Assembly (NCBI GenBank): GCA_020284085.1
Contig: JACEVL010000671.1
Location: 784,501 to 848,500 of the forward strand
Length of the DNA: 64,000 bases
Direction of reading: 5' to 3'
DNA from: Aporrectodea caliginosa
Taxonomy: Eukaryota > Annelida > Clitellata > Crassiclitellata > Lumbricidae
This document shows, piece after piece, positions 48,247 through 59,935 of the stretch. How positions within the stretch are numbered: the first letter of the stretch is position 1; every line of letters begins with the position of its first letter. Both the position numbers and the translations under genes were made by a program. Below the pieces are notes generated by a model. It made no database searches. It was given only the letters and a program-made list of their open reading frames with translations, and had not been told where the DNA came from.

Positions 48247-48475
48247 TAAAATCTCCATGGCAGATTAGAAGGAAGTCCTCAAGTAAGTCTTCACAGCACA
48301 TTAGAAGGATGTCCTCAAATAAAAGTCTCCTGCAGCAAATCAGAAGGAAGTCCTCAAGTAAAAATCTCCTGCAGTAGATTAATTAGAAGGATGTCCTCAA
48401 GTAAAAAATCTCCTACAGGAGATTAGAAGGAAGTCCTCAAGTAAAAGTCTCCCGCAGCAAATTAGAAGGATGCTG
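48247..48475 (+). repeat. About 43-bp tandem repeat, five to six copies
   Basis: Units contain ATTAGAAGGAAGTCCTCAAG and TAAAAGTCTCCTGCAG, alternating GGAAGTCC and GGATGTCC variants. Confidence 0.85.
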
Positions 48476-49134
48476 AAGGTTTGTAGCACTTAGAAAAGGT
48501 TACATTTTGAAAAGTGATGCAAGCAATACTCTGTTGATGATAAGTGATAACAACATAGTCAATATACAAACAAACACAAGCTAAAATTCACTTATTAACA
48601 TGAAAAGCATCAGAGGCATCAGTAATTTTCTTGAATCTTGGCACATAATGGGAAAGCGACAATCCTCTGCCAAGCCACAGAACAAAGCAAGCTGCTTCTT
48701 GGTTTGCTGCTGTTGTCTACCTAATAATTATTTGCAAGGACCAGCCCTGTATTGAAAGAGACACATCATAAATGAATCATTGTTTAGTTTACTCAAACAG
48801 ACCATTCCTTCTATGACTGGCACCCAGTGCACAGAGACTTTCCTGCTGCACATGTAACACCTATCGCTGCTAAATTATACTAAATTTGCTCAATAATAGC
48901 TTAATAGTTATGACAAATGTTTCAGTAGCTTCACACATCAAATATAATAACCTTCTATATTTGAAATGAACAAATAGCTCTTCAGGTCCTGCCATCATTA
49001 AATGATGACTATTGCTATCATAGGCTTATAATACCAAATTAATATAATCGTGTAGGCTGCTACCAAGACATTCTCACAACAGCGCCTGTATATTACCATG
49101 GTTATGCAATGGAATGGCTTGTACTTCATATATA

Positions 49135-49225
49135 ATGTATATATATATATATATATACACATATATATATATACAAATTATACACACACATATATATATA
49201 TATTAGTATTAATATTTATATATAT
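49135..49225 (+). repeat. (TA)n-rich tract
   Basis: Alternating TA runs with ACACA interruptions. Confidence 0.85.
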
Positions 49226-49775
49226 AAACCATTGTTATAAGTCTATGTTAGAAAATACAGTTGCAGAAAACAAAGTCATACTAGAATTACTAGATATTGC
49301 TAATTATAAGTAAAAATGCCTATCTTGCATAAATAATGCTAAACCTATTAATGTAATACATGCAAATTTATATATGTCAACTGTTTTGGGGAAACCAAAA
49401 AGTTGATATCTTGCACAATACGTGTAATAATTAACAGCAGAGAGAGAGAAAAAACACAGAAGCTTGCTTTTGTTTATTCATAATCAATGAGCCCACTTTT
49501 CATTTTCTCCTTCAAGTCAGTTAAATCAATAGGAAATTAATTTGGACTGGCAAAATGACAACATGTCATTTTAGTATAAATAATGGAAGGACAGTCGGGA
49601 AAACTTGTAAGCCAAAATGGATATTGAAGACCACAACGATGATGATGATGATGATATATTCGTTTATTTATCAAGCAGGAAGACACACCGCTTCACAACT
49701 TACATACACAAAGGCTACTATAAAGAAAAAAGGGAGTAATGTTAGTTTTTAAGATTTGGGTCAACGTGATGGCTT

Positions 49776-49905
49776 AGATGATGAATATGATGATGATGAT
49801 GATGCTGAACCATCTGAAGATCATCATCAGTTCCTGACGCCAGCCACTTGGCGGCGATGGGTACGAATAAATGATCTCCATTGTCCTCAGTCTCTTGTCT
49901 ACAGG
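49776..49905 (-). mobile_element. Second copy of the (GAT)n-tailed LINE end
   Basis: The reverse complement matches the last 35 codons of 57157-57482 (WRSFxRTHRRQVAGVRN) and ends in (GAT)n. Truncated to about 130 bp. Confidence 0.75.
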
Positions 49906-51779
49906 AGTATAATTATGCATAATTTTGAAAGAGACCATACGAAAATGAACAACAAAAAAGCACTGGGTATACATCCTTCTCTGGCAATGGCCTACGTCAC
50001 CAAATCCATAAAATGTTTTACTATCAACTGAAATAGATCAACATAAAACTGGCAAGTGTCGTTGGGTGCTTCAATGCCTTCCGGGTTACACACAATTCAA
50101 GCAATGACCTGACAATAAACTCTTCCCTGCCTTTGTTTCACAGTAAATAAACACCAAGCCCTGTTGCACCGGGTCTCTCATCAATTTTCTTCCCATTGTA
50201 AATCACTTATATATCACCAAGCATAAAGGAAAATCACCAGTCATAGGAGTATTTAACCTGTATATGTGTATATAAACCTATCAAATACTTCAAATATTTC
50301 AGCCTCTACGGTAATATATCAAAAGGCTATTAGAGCATGCATGAGAATATATCAACATGCGTAGAAAACGTTACTATGTGGTGCATGGAAATATTAAAAT
50401 CTGTATACATATTAATTTTAACATTGCATCTCATACAATCAGAAATATATTACAGTGGATATATTTGCTTACAGTGGAATAACCTCAGTCTCTGTGGCAG
50501 TATATCATCAGCCGTGTACACGTCTGAATATGAATATACTGCCTTTCTGGATTCTCACAAAGGCACATGATAAATAATACAATAAACACCAACAAAAAGG
50601 AGAGTACATGAATTAGTTAATATAGACGAAAGGACGCCAATCAGAGTCAAAACACATCAAAGCCAAATCAAAAGACAGTAAATAACAAAAAACTCTGGCA
50701 ACTCTTAAAACGAAATTCAATAGCAATGATCAACATGCAGAGCTGTGCAGACCCAAGACATGAAAACTAATTCCCTGTAGACTTACTCTGACCGTAGAAG
50801 TCGAAGCATACTACCACCTGAATTATCACCAACGTAAGAACCATCTGAATAGCCTCTGAATAACCAGCATTTTAAATACCATCAGAACAATTATCATGAA
50901 CCGAGTAACAACCAATAGATTTGCCACCAGTGAATTACGGCCGTTTGTATAACTGTCACCTATAGAATTATTGCCAGTAAACATCACCAACGTGAATATT
51001 GCTGCCGGACAGTATAATTGCTGCCCATAAAATTCAACACACAATAATAACTTCTAGTAGAAAAAATCTGCAGAATAACACCTGGCAAAACTATTCAAAC
51101 CAGTAGGGTTACAACATTTAACACAATTAGCATAGTCAATACCGTTGGAAATACTATCAGTAGAATTACTACCGACAGACTTACTGTCCACAGAATTACC
51201 ACCAATTAAATAATTAGCATTGAATTAGATTCATTAGCCTTTGTTTGTCGATAACAACAACACAGCCCTTGGAATAACAATAGCTGATAAACTATGAGAT
51301 AACTATGAAATCAATAGCCCAGACAGAGCTATAAACTGATTATAGAGCTCACTGTAAATAGCATCAGAGAGAGTATCTCTCCCTCCCATGAGTGACAATT
51401 ACACACCATAATTTTTATGGCCTCTGGAACGAAGAGAGCTGGCAAACCAGACACGATGGTTACATCAGCTGAAGAAACATTTCGAGGTATTTACACAGAT
51501 TTGTCCGGCTCTTCGGAGGATACTATTACGACGTGTTCAGCAATGTTACTGAATACTAAAAGCAAGGAATTCGTCGGTCTACCAACCGGTATTTCTCAAC
51601 TAAGAGCTTGTCCTACTCTTCATGAGCACACGAGTTGTTTGCACTGTTCACAGCCCTATGTCGTCATAGGGGTGTTCTATGCGACAGTAATTACAGGCAT
51701 ATTGTCAAGTAATGGAAGTAAAAACTGCTGTTCTTGATATACAGCCTACTGCTTAACAAAGATATCCACCCTAGACTGC
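49906..51779. other. Intergenic, no gene seen
   Basis: AT-rich. A 106-codon frame from ATG 51417 has no recognisable domain. 50790-51200 shows a weak periodicity of GAATTAC and CACC motifs on a 12-24 bp spacing, possibly an ancient minisatellite. Confidence 0.4.
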
Positions 51780-52377
51780 TCAGAAGAGCATAGCAGACTA
51801 ATGTAATGTAATTCGTAATTTTGTATAGTGCTGCTCACAGCCGTGGCCATTCGGTAGCGCTCCCAGTGCGAGAACCCCGAGAGAAGAAATAGGTTTTAAG
51901 AAGAGAGAGAGAGAGATGAAGATAATGATCCAGAAAGGAAAGTCTCACGCAGAGTGAAGGGAAGGGCATTCCATAAGGGCATTCTATAAGGGGTACCGGC
52001 CCACTATTCCGGGGGTCCGCTATTCCGGGGGTCCACTATTCCGGGGATCCGCCTGACTCCGCGTTGTAAGGGCCACGTGGGCCATGACTCCACGTCATGA
52101 GGGTCGGTAAGGGTCAGGGTTAGGGTTAGTGTTGTCATTAGAAAACATCGTACGTCTCGCGCAGCATGCCAGCCACGTTAGTCCGGAATAGTGGACCCCA
52201 GAATAGCGGCCCCGAATCCCATAAGGAGGGCCCAATGATGGCAAAGGATCGAGTTTGAGCAATAGTGGTCCTAGCTCGTGGGACAAAGACTAAGAGTAAG
52301 AGACATGCTAAAACAGAGACAAATACAGGCAGACAGAAAGACAGACACAGAGGAATGGACAAACACAGACCTATCAA
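51780..52377 (-). mobile_element. LINE 3' end interrupted by a MITE
   Basis: The minus-strand frame at 52230-52300 reads RTTIAQTRSFAIIGPSLWD. The copy continues left of the 240-bp insert to GGGAGCGCTACCGAATGG and a short ATGTA-type tail near 51795. Confidence 0.7.
51979..52218. mobile_element. 240-bp MITE with CTATTCCGGGG repeats, nested in a LINE
   Basis: Target duplication CCATAAGG at 51971-51978 and 52219-52226. The left end has three CTATTCCGGGG units and the right end has the inverse (CCGGAATAGTGG, AGAATAGCGGCCCC). The centre contains GGGTTAGGGTTAG and shares about 75 bp with 25530-25610. Confidence 0.82.
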
Positions 52378-53447
52378 ATCAGGCAGACAGAGGAATCGGT
52401 GGACAGTCTGAGTATGTACGTATCTCTGCAGCTCTTGAAAACCACCAATTTCAAGTTCTCTACTACTTTACATATACCGGTTTTTATATATGCCTGCCAC
52501 TCTTCTTAGAACTATCTGGTTCATAATTTCTAAGGAAGTGACAGCCACATTAGCATTTATAAGATTTAAAATCTCTCACAAAAACATAATTAAAACCAGG
52601 CATAAAACCATCAGAAGTCATCATAAACAAAACACTTACATTGTGCTAACGAATATCCTGAAACAAGAAGTCGCACGCAGCTAAAAAAATTGTATTACTG
52701 AATCCAAAAATGCACACGATCGTCAGATTCAAGCGATCCGATCATGCCGTATTAGAGAAAATCACGACTGCTTATGAAAACGGTCAGTGTGAGAACAGTG
52801 AGCCCTGCCTGGCCACAAATGCAGGGCTCCCGACAAGGTCTGGCATGTATGAATGCCGGATAATATATTGGGCAAATCTGTAAAACGTTGCATAAAAGCG
52901 CGATACACTAAAAAACGCAGCCTAATCCATCGAGCAGCAAAAGACATTGATTGCCATCCTGTTATTTCTGCTTAACAGGCACGTCAGGTTCAGAGACAAG
53001 GCATGGCAGCTGGTCACCACCTTGTTGCAACCGTTGCACTCTGCAGGCAACGACTACGCAACATCGACAACAGCTAATGTGGGAGTATGAAATCAATTCT
53101 CCCAACACGAACCGCCACGAATATAATGCCCATTTAAATAAGCTCAATCTCAGAGGCACGCCCGTTTCAACCAGGAATAATTTTTATCCTCCCTGACTGA
53201 GTGAGATGCCCAGCATGAGTGTAAGTAACAGAGAATAAATGTTTCTGAAATTACATGAAAAATGCAATACTATAAGATGAAAGCATTACAGTAAAAATAT
53301 ATAGTTGAAAACGGAATCTGATTTCTGACATGCTTCTGACAGGAGATGAATGCAAAACTAAAAGGTGAAAACATTACATAACGGTAAATACATGAATAAA
53401 GAATTGATTAGAACCATCAAGGCAGAGAGTAGTACATGCAACACAAA

Positions 53448-53540
53448 AGGACAATGCATCTGACAAATCAACAATGCATCTGCCAAAACAACAATTGATG
53501 CGTCTGACAAAACGACAATGCATATGACAATCAATCAATC
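53448..53540 (+). repeat. About 20-bp degenerate tandem repeat
   Basis: ACAATGCATCTGACAAA-type units, four copies, leading into (TCAA)n. Confidence 0.7.
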
Positions 53541-53804
53541 AATCATCATTCGTTTAATTCCACAAATCCAGTTGTCATGAATGCAACTGGTTACAAGTAA
53601 CACCGATAAGCTGTAGAGCCAAGCTAGAGTTAAAAAAACAACAACATATTTCACCAAATGACAACATATATCACAAAACAACGATGCACTTCACATGCAA
53701 AGATGTTGCACCTACCGATGATTTTGGCTGCATAATTCACTGGAGAACATAACTAAAACGCACAATCATGTACATCACCTTGTACTGGGTCTGAACTGTC
53801 AACT

Positions 53805-53969
53805 GACAAGGACACAGTGGCTGGTTGATTAGAGCGCTCGCCCTGTAACTGGGACAGCATGGGTTTGAGCCTTCCCTGAGACGGTTACTGTGTGGAGACC
53901 TTGAGCACGTGCTTCACCCTCGACTGTTGCTTGGTCATTAGATAGTGGCCCTTAATAAACGCATAATAA
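53805..53969 (+). mobile_element. SINE family B
   Basis: GGCTGGTTGATTAGAGCG, ATGGGTTTGAGCCTTCCC, TGTGTGGAGACCTTGAGC and TAGTGGCCCTTAATAAACGC. A family A copy follows directly. Confidence 0.78.
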
Positions 53970-54250
53970 CTGAGAGATCTGAGGTTCAAATCCCTGCTAG
54001 GGCAGGAAAAGAATTCTTCTCACAAAAATGTTTTACTCCACTTGCATCCCCTAGCGAACTCGGTCTTAAAATTAGTACACTGACAGTATACACTGTAGGT
54101 GGGAACAGACTACAAAAGAGAGAACTGGCCACCCTCCCTCACATGTCGATGGTATCGCAAAACGAGGCTGGGAGAAACAAAGCTGGTAACACTTCATCCA
54201 CACGGCTCCCTTTCTAAATCAACTCAAAGGACGGCTCTTCTTCTCCATAA
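53970..54250 (+). mobile_element. SINE family A joined to a family B copy
   Basis: Begins at AGAGATCTGAGGTTCAAATC (box B), so the head is truncated exactly where the family B element ends. The body and the CTCTTCTTCTCC tail follow. Confidence 0.7.
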
Positions 54251-54679
54251 AAAACCAAATCTGTTTATATAGAAATGTTTACTATCAATTTCAAGTCCAG
54301 GCATTTCACTTCGATGTACATAACACGATGATGTTGCATTAAAAATACACATCTGGCATGTATCATCCCATGGACAAAAACCTCAAGATAGAGGCTCCAA
54401 ATGCATAAACCAGGACCTGTGTTTGTTTTGTAAACATAATATATGTACACAGGTGTCTTATATTACTCAAACAGTCTCTGACAAATTTTTCTGCAAAACT
54501 AATTTGCTTGAACAGCCGATAATCCTGGTGAAGAATGCCAGACCAGCATAAGGTGGGATCCCTATGGATATTTATGACTTTGAATTCCTCAGTGCTCAGC
54601 TGAATTGGATGCCTGCCAAAATTCCGTCCATCATTAAGATCAAGGTCTGAAATCCCATTTTTCTAATAACTCCATTACT

Positions 54680-54835
54680 GCTTCGTCATTAGATAGTGGC
54701 GCTAAATAAATGCGTAATAATAATAATAATAATAATAACAATAATAATAATAATAATAATGGTAGTGTTAGCAGTAGCAGTGACAGCAGTAGCAGTAGCA
54801 ATAGTAATAATAATAACAACAACAATAATAATAAT
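54680..54835 (+). mobile_element. SINE family B tail with (AAT)n
   Basis: TCATTAGATAGTGGCGCTAA and ATAAATGCG followed by a long imperfect AAT array with AGC and AGT interruptions. Confidence 0.6.
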
Positions 54836-54869
54836 GAGATGTCCGTATTCTTTGTAAACCTCAAGACTG

Positions 54870-54955
54870 TCTTGTTTAGCCGTGGTTGGACTGGGAGCGC
54901 TTCTGAGTAGATTAACTTGAAGGGGCGCTACATGAAAACTCTTTAATAATAATAA
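54870..54955 (+). mobile_element. LINE 3' end
   Basis: TTTAGCCGTGGTTGGACTGG, GAGCGCTTCTGAGTAG, CTTGAAGGGGCGCTACATG and (AAT)n. Confidence 0.75.
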
Positions 54956-55008
54956 TAATTGCAGCGTACAACTGATTTGTGTTTTTTCCCAAGTCTACAG
55001 TGGTCTGT

Positions 55009-55226
55009 CAGTGTTTAATCTAGACGTCTCTGGGGGGGTAAAGTTCCCCCCAGGATCGAGTTTCCCCCCCAGAAAAATTAAAGAGATGAAATTTTAGCCC
55101 CAAGATCTTGTTCTTGGAAATACTCGTTACTACCCCCCGGTCGTCAACTTTTACAATAAGCTGGATACCCCACCAGAGAACCCTCAATTCCCCCCCCGAC
55201 AGCAAGGGGACTAGATTAAACACTGG
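55009..55226. mobile_element. 218-bp hAT-like MITE
   Basis: Inverted termini CAGTGTTTAATCTAG (15 bp) and flanks TGGTCTGT (55001-55008) and CGGTCTGT (55227-55234), a 7/8 target duplication. The interior has several C7-G7 runs. Confidence 0.75.
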
Positions 55227-56164
55227 CGGTCTGTACTTAATAGTCTGCCTTTGTACTTTCTACCTTTGTGGTGAATAATCATTTTTCAATAATTTTTTTA
55301 TTGATTCACGAAAATTTAACATATCGAATTTTACATACAGATTTCCATACAGACTCTTTACATACGAATCGTACAGGTTGTGTACGACTATTTCAATGGG
55401 CAGACCCAGAAATGACCAGCATCTTACTTAGGTACGGTCGCCTATTAACACAAGTTACATTTTGATGGCAATGATGTTTAAAAATATGACACTATTCTAT
55501 ATATATGGAAACAAGTAAACTGAAGCAGAGCACAACTGTACATAAAATAAAATGGAAGCAAACTATAAAGATGAGAGCTGTAAATGCACAATGAGAATAC
55601 ATTATGAACATAAAAATAGATGTCAGAAAAACAGTACACGAATGGAAAACAGTTAAAAAGAACACCGAAATTATATACATAATATACAAGCACACACAGA
55701 GCCTCCCTGGGACATAAAGGTCTTTAAGCATGCATGTATTATGTACAATAGCTTTTGTAACACATAGGTCTACTGTTTGCTCAATTGTCAGAAGCCTTTA
55801 TTCAGCGCTGTACAACAGTTAAAGCCTATACAGTTTGATATCTTACCGATTACTGATACACCTCAAAAGAGTAAACTGAGGATCCATTAGGAATGATTGA
55901 CCTAATTAGTTACAAATGATTTCAAGCACCCTAATTCACCTCTACCTATTCCAGGAGCTTTCCGATTAAGCCACGTCTGTACGAGTACAGCGCTGAAGGA
56001 AACAGTGACAATAAATCTGTGGTTATCTGGTTTATATATGTACTTAACATGGCTCTTAAACTGGTGCAGGAAAGACAAATGACTGAGTAGATCTGGCAGA
56101 GTTCCACACAATTGGTCCAGGTCAAAGTGAATTCTTCAACGAAAACCAGTCAATCCAGTCTCTA

Positions 56165-56410
56165 TAAATATCGCATGATGATGATGACGATAATGATGAT
56201 GATGATGCGTTCTTTGCCCAAAGGCAGGTCCATTGGCTTTTATGTCACCCGGGGATGAGATGAGTGCTGTGGTTTCCCATTGCCTTCCTCACAGACAATT
56301 GTGAGTGAGCAACTTGTCCAGGGTCGCTACGCAGCGGCTTGAGGTAGATTCGAACCTGCGACCCTCCATTTACAAGGCACAGAACATACCGCTACACCAC
56401 CACGTCCCAC
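56165..56410 (-). mobile_element. SINE family C relative with (GAT)n tail
   Basis: Head at the right (CCGCTACACCACCACGTCCC reversed; box B GATTCGAACCTGCG), CAACTTGTCCAGGGTCGC in the body, and a (GAT)n tail at 56166-56205 like the LINE at 57157-57482. Confidence 0.72.
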
Positions 56411-56524
56411 TATCGCAATATAGCATAGCTGCCATAGCATAAATATTATTTATTAAAATTTAGTGTTAGCCTTAGACAGCAAAAAGCCATAGATACCTTT
56501 TAACTAATGAATGTATTGCATGTA

Positions 56525-56800
56525 TATGGGAGGGGCTTAGGTTAATGGTTAACACTCCAGCACAAAGAGCAGAAGGTCAGTATGGATGCAGGATCGATAC
56601 CCGCTACCGTCCCAAAGGTCAACTCAGCCTTTCATTCGCCAGATCGCGTTGGTAAAATGAGCAGTAAGAAGTGATGGGCGCCTTCCATGGCTGCCATAAA
56701 GTTAAATTTGACTCTGTAATAACTTGTGATCATACTACGACTGGTAATATACTGCGTTCATGTCAGTCTGAATCAATAAACGAAGAAAATTATAATTATT
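56525..56800 (+). mobile_element. tRNA-like SINE family D
   Basis: TTAGGTTAATGGTTAACACT and GCAGGATCGATACCCGC as box A and B, with a 3' end CAATAAACGAAG that is also seen at 10420-10435. Confidence 0.6.
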
Positions 56801-57156
56801 ATTAAGACACTCAATATAAGGACTTTTTAAGTAGCTCACGAAAGTGCTACAAACAGGGCCATCTGTCAATTCAATTAATGATAAATAATTAAGCAATTAA
56901 ACAATTTAACTGATTGTGGACAACACGATAACAATCCTTGGTCCATCAGTAAATAAGCATTTATGCAAATTAGCAATCACATTTGACAAATGGCCACACA
57001 CTTAGCAATCAATGGTGCATATAAATCAGTTAGAAGAAGTAAAAATAAACACTCCACAATGACAGTCAAAGGAACAAATCAAGCTATGTAATAGAGTAGC
57101 AATGGGTGATCTAAAAAATATGGTGACAAACCATAAAGGACTCTCTGTTGAACCTA

Positions 57157-57482
57157 TTTACCTACTGGTAAATCAACCCTGCTAGACAAAGTCGTGCAAC
57201 AAAGACTACGATGGTTTGGACATGTAGAAAGAATGCCAGTTGACCGAAATCCACACAGCGCACTACACGCAAGATTTGAAGGAAAAAGACACAAAGGCAG
57301 ACCAATACTATGCTGGATAGACAATATAAATGAAGACATAACATCACTTGGACTGACACTAAGGGGAGTAATGGACTTGACAAGAGACCGAGAACAATGG
57401 AGGTCATTTAGTCGTACCCATCGCCGCCAAGTGGCTGGCGTCAGGAACTGACTGGCGTCAGGAACTGATGATGATGATGATG
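57157..57482 (+). mobile_element. LINE ORF2 C-terminal end with (GAT)n tail
   Basis: An 85-codon frame MQQRLRWFGHVERMPVDRN, GKRHKGRPILCWIDN, REQWRSFSRTHRRQVAGVRN and stop. The RLRWFGHVERM end is common to several non-LTR families, so the clade is not assigned. An 18-bp direct duplication (CTGGCGTCAGGAACTGA) precedes (GATGAT)n. Confidence 0.8.
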
Positions 57483-57629
57483 AAACAATATGCATCCTAT
57501 CACTTATCAAAATACATACCTTACTTACATACTTTTACATATTTAACATATCTTCAAGTGCTGTAATCCAGTAAAACACACTCTATCAGACTATCGTGTA
57601 TATAAATACAATGTATCGCATGCCATATA

Positions 57630-57786
57630 CATAGGCGTAGCTACATGGAGGCATGAGGAGGCAGTTGCCTCCTCTTGCTTTCTTTTTATACTGGAACTTC
57701 TATTGACCAATGACCCCAATAACCAGACTTTTGCCAACGGTCTGTGAAGTTGCCTCCTCTTGAATTTAAGTCTGGCTACGCTCCTG
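57630..57786. mobile_element. 157-bp hAT-like MITE
   Basis: Target duplication GCCATATA at 57622-57629 and 57787-57794. Termini CATAGGCGTAGC and GCTACGCTCCTG are inverted with two mismatches. Internal direct repeat GTTGCCTCCTCTTG occurs twice (57669, 57749). Confidence 0.8.
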
Positions 57787-58139
57787 GCCATATATGCTAA
57801 GTATAAACATGTACGTTTATATTTATCAATTATATCATGTGCAATGTATGCCTAGTACATGTTATTATTAGTTAATGGCCACACTTCATAGATCCACACT
57901 TTACAGAGCAGTCATTGGTAGTCTAGTTTTACAACTGCCGTGAGGCTATGACAGACATTATTCTCGGGGCTTGAATCTATTGTCGGACTTGTGGGTCAGC
58001 AGTAATTAAACAATTATCTGGAACATCAATTAACTTACACAATAATTAATTGCCTAAAAATACATTATCATATTACAATGGCCATTAAGACGAGATGAAA
58101 AAGCTTGACAACTCTCTTAATAAGTACAGAAAAGTAAGA

Positions 58140-58214
58140 GCATGATAATGGATGTTCTAGTGCCCTCAGCATAATCATCATAATCATAATCATAATCATA
58201 ATCATAATCATCAT

Positions 58215-58287
<73 letters not shown>

Positions 58288-58290
58288 TCC
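58140..58290 (+). repeat. (ATC)n / (ATAATC)n microsatellite
   Basis: Six-base ATAATC units pass into about 25 ATC units. Confidence 0.9.
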
Positions 58291-58409
58291 TCATAAGGAC
58301 TGTATGTTGTGATATCATTGTGCAGCTATCATATTACAAGGGCCATTCACGATGAGCATTAAATGATGTTTTTACATCATCACCAACAGCAGCAGCAGCT
58401 TAACATGTT

Positions 58410-58562
58410 CTAGACATCATCATCACCCTCACCATTATCACGATCACCACCATGACTATGACAACCACGACCAACTCCATCACGACCATCTCCACCCCCA
58501 CTACCACGACCCCCACCATGACCATGATGCCCACCATCATGACCACCTCCACCACCATCAAA
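58410..58562 (+). repeat. CCA/CGA-rich low-complexity tract
   Basis: Imperfect CACCATGACC and CCACGACC units, an older derivative of a trinucleotide array. No gene. Confidence 0.7.
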
Positions 58563-58906
58563 AAATCTTCATAAGCACTCCACACATATTTTGATACCCT
58601 TTTGAAGCTGACCCTGTATAATTAATTAATGTTTACTCCCGCTATACACGTAAACACTGAACCTAATATTTCAATCAATCAATCAATCAATTTATTGTTC
58701 CCAAGGTAACATAAATGCATAGAACATTGAATCCAATGTACAAACATATAATAATAAGAATATTACATACGTATATAACAATATTACATATGTATAATGT
58801 ATTTGATGTATAATGTATTTGATGCATTAGAAAGCAGTCGGAATGCTACTGCATAGCTGTGGTTCACAGAAGTAGCCTAAAGGAAGCAAGAAGGTACGGA
58901 TTTTAA

Positions 58907-59172
58907 GATATATTTGTGTTCCAGTTATAATAAACATTTAAGGATAACAAAAGAAGACGATAATCCACAAAAATGCAATTTTTCCATAATGTAAAAAGTG
59001 AAACTCAATGCTGACAACTGCGTGTATTCAAAAGGAAACTGAGATATATTTGTGTTCCAGTTGTAATAAACATTACAGGATAACAAAAGAAGACCACAAA
59101 AATACAGTTTTTCCATAAATGTAAAGTGAAACTCAGTGCTGACAGCTGCATGTATTTAAAAGAAAACTGGGG
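58907..59172 (+). repeat. 135-bp tandem repeat, two copies
   Basis: Unit 1 starts AGATATATTTGTGTTCCAGT at 58907 and unit 2 at 59042. Both contain AGGATAACAAAAGAAGA and GTGAAACTCA, with about 10 percent divergence by eye. Confidence 0.85.
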
Positions 59173-59647
59173 ACAATGATGGTCCTTGTTGCATTCGTCC
59201 AAATCATTCTTCATAAATACTGTTTTGTGCTGGTTTATTTTACTTTATGTACACTCATTGCATATAACCCGGATAGTCCATCACTGTCTGCTCCACATAG
59301 TTATGATTACTTAGAGGCTTGACTTTAATCAGGAGTGAAGGCTGGTTGCAAATTGCAATATATTAAGATATGTAAGTATGCAAGGATGATACAGCTATAA
59401 GCTCTTACGATAAATCCTATCACACGCAGCAGCATCTAATGGCCTGTGAGGTCCGGCCCCTGACAACATGACCACATGGGGTCCATAGTGGACCCATATG
59501 GGATCCGTACTGACCCCAAATGGGTCCCATCTAATGCCCATGGATTGGTGGCAGAAAATAGCTACTTGTCTACAGACATTGTTTTCCTTTGATAGGCTAC
59601 CGTAGTACCGTGGTCTCCCAGCAGGTGGTCCCCATATTTGCACTGCC

Positions 59648-59935
59648 ATGGCCCAGTCCAGGAGTTTTGCGTTTGTTGGCCCATCCAGTCTTCCCCAAGA
59701 CCTGCGGCTAGAGCTCCTTAGTCTCTCTCCTCCTCAGTTCCTTAAAACTTTCCTGTTTGTCTTGATTACACTAAGTCGCTACTCGGTAGCACCACTGACC
59801 TTTCCGAGTGGCGCTTTATACATTTTCGAATACAATTACAATTGTGCTACTTTTCACTGTTGGATGCAATGTTGTTGTAAAGTGTGGACATTTATCTCAC
59901 CCTAATAAAAATTACTTACTTACTTATTTGCGATT
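59648..59935 (+). mobile_element. LINE 3' end, diverged
   Basis: MAQSRSFAFVGPSSLPQDLR, FLKTFLFVLI, then CCGAGTGGCGCTTTATAC. An AATAAAAATTACTTAC tail follows near 59905. Confidence 0.7.

Noticed and set aside
51417..51737. 106-codon frame starting with ATG (MASGTKRAGK)
   Set aside because: No recognisable domain, no splice partners and no coding-like context; chance frame cannot be excluded, so no gene called.
54640..54910. Poly-Leu and poly-Asn frames
   Set aside because: Translation of the AAT array in a SINE tail.
58068..58286. Poly-Met frame
   Set aside because: Translation of the (ATC)n microsatellite.
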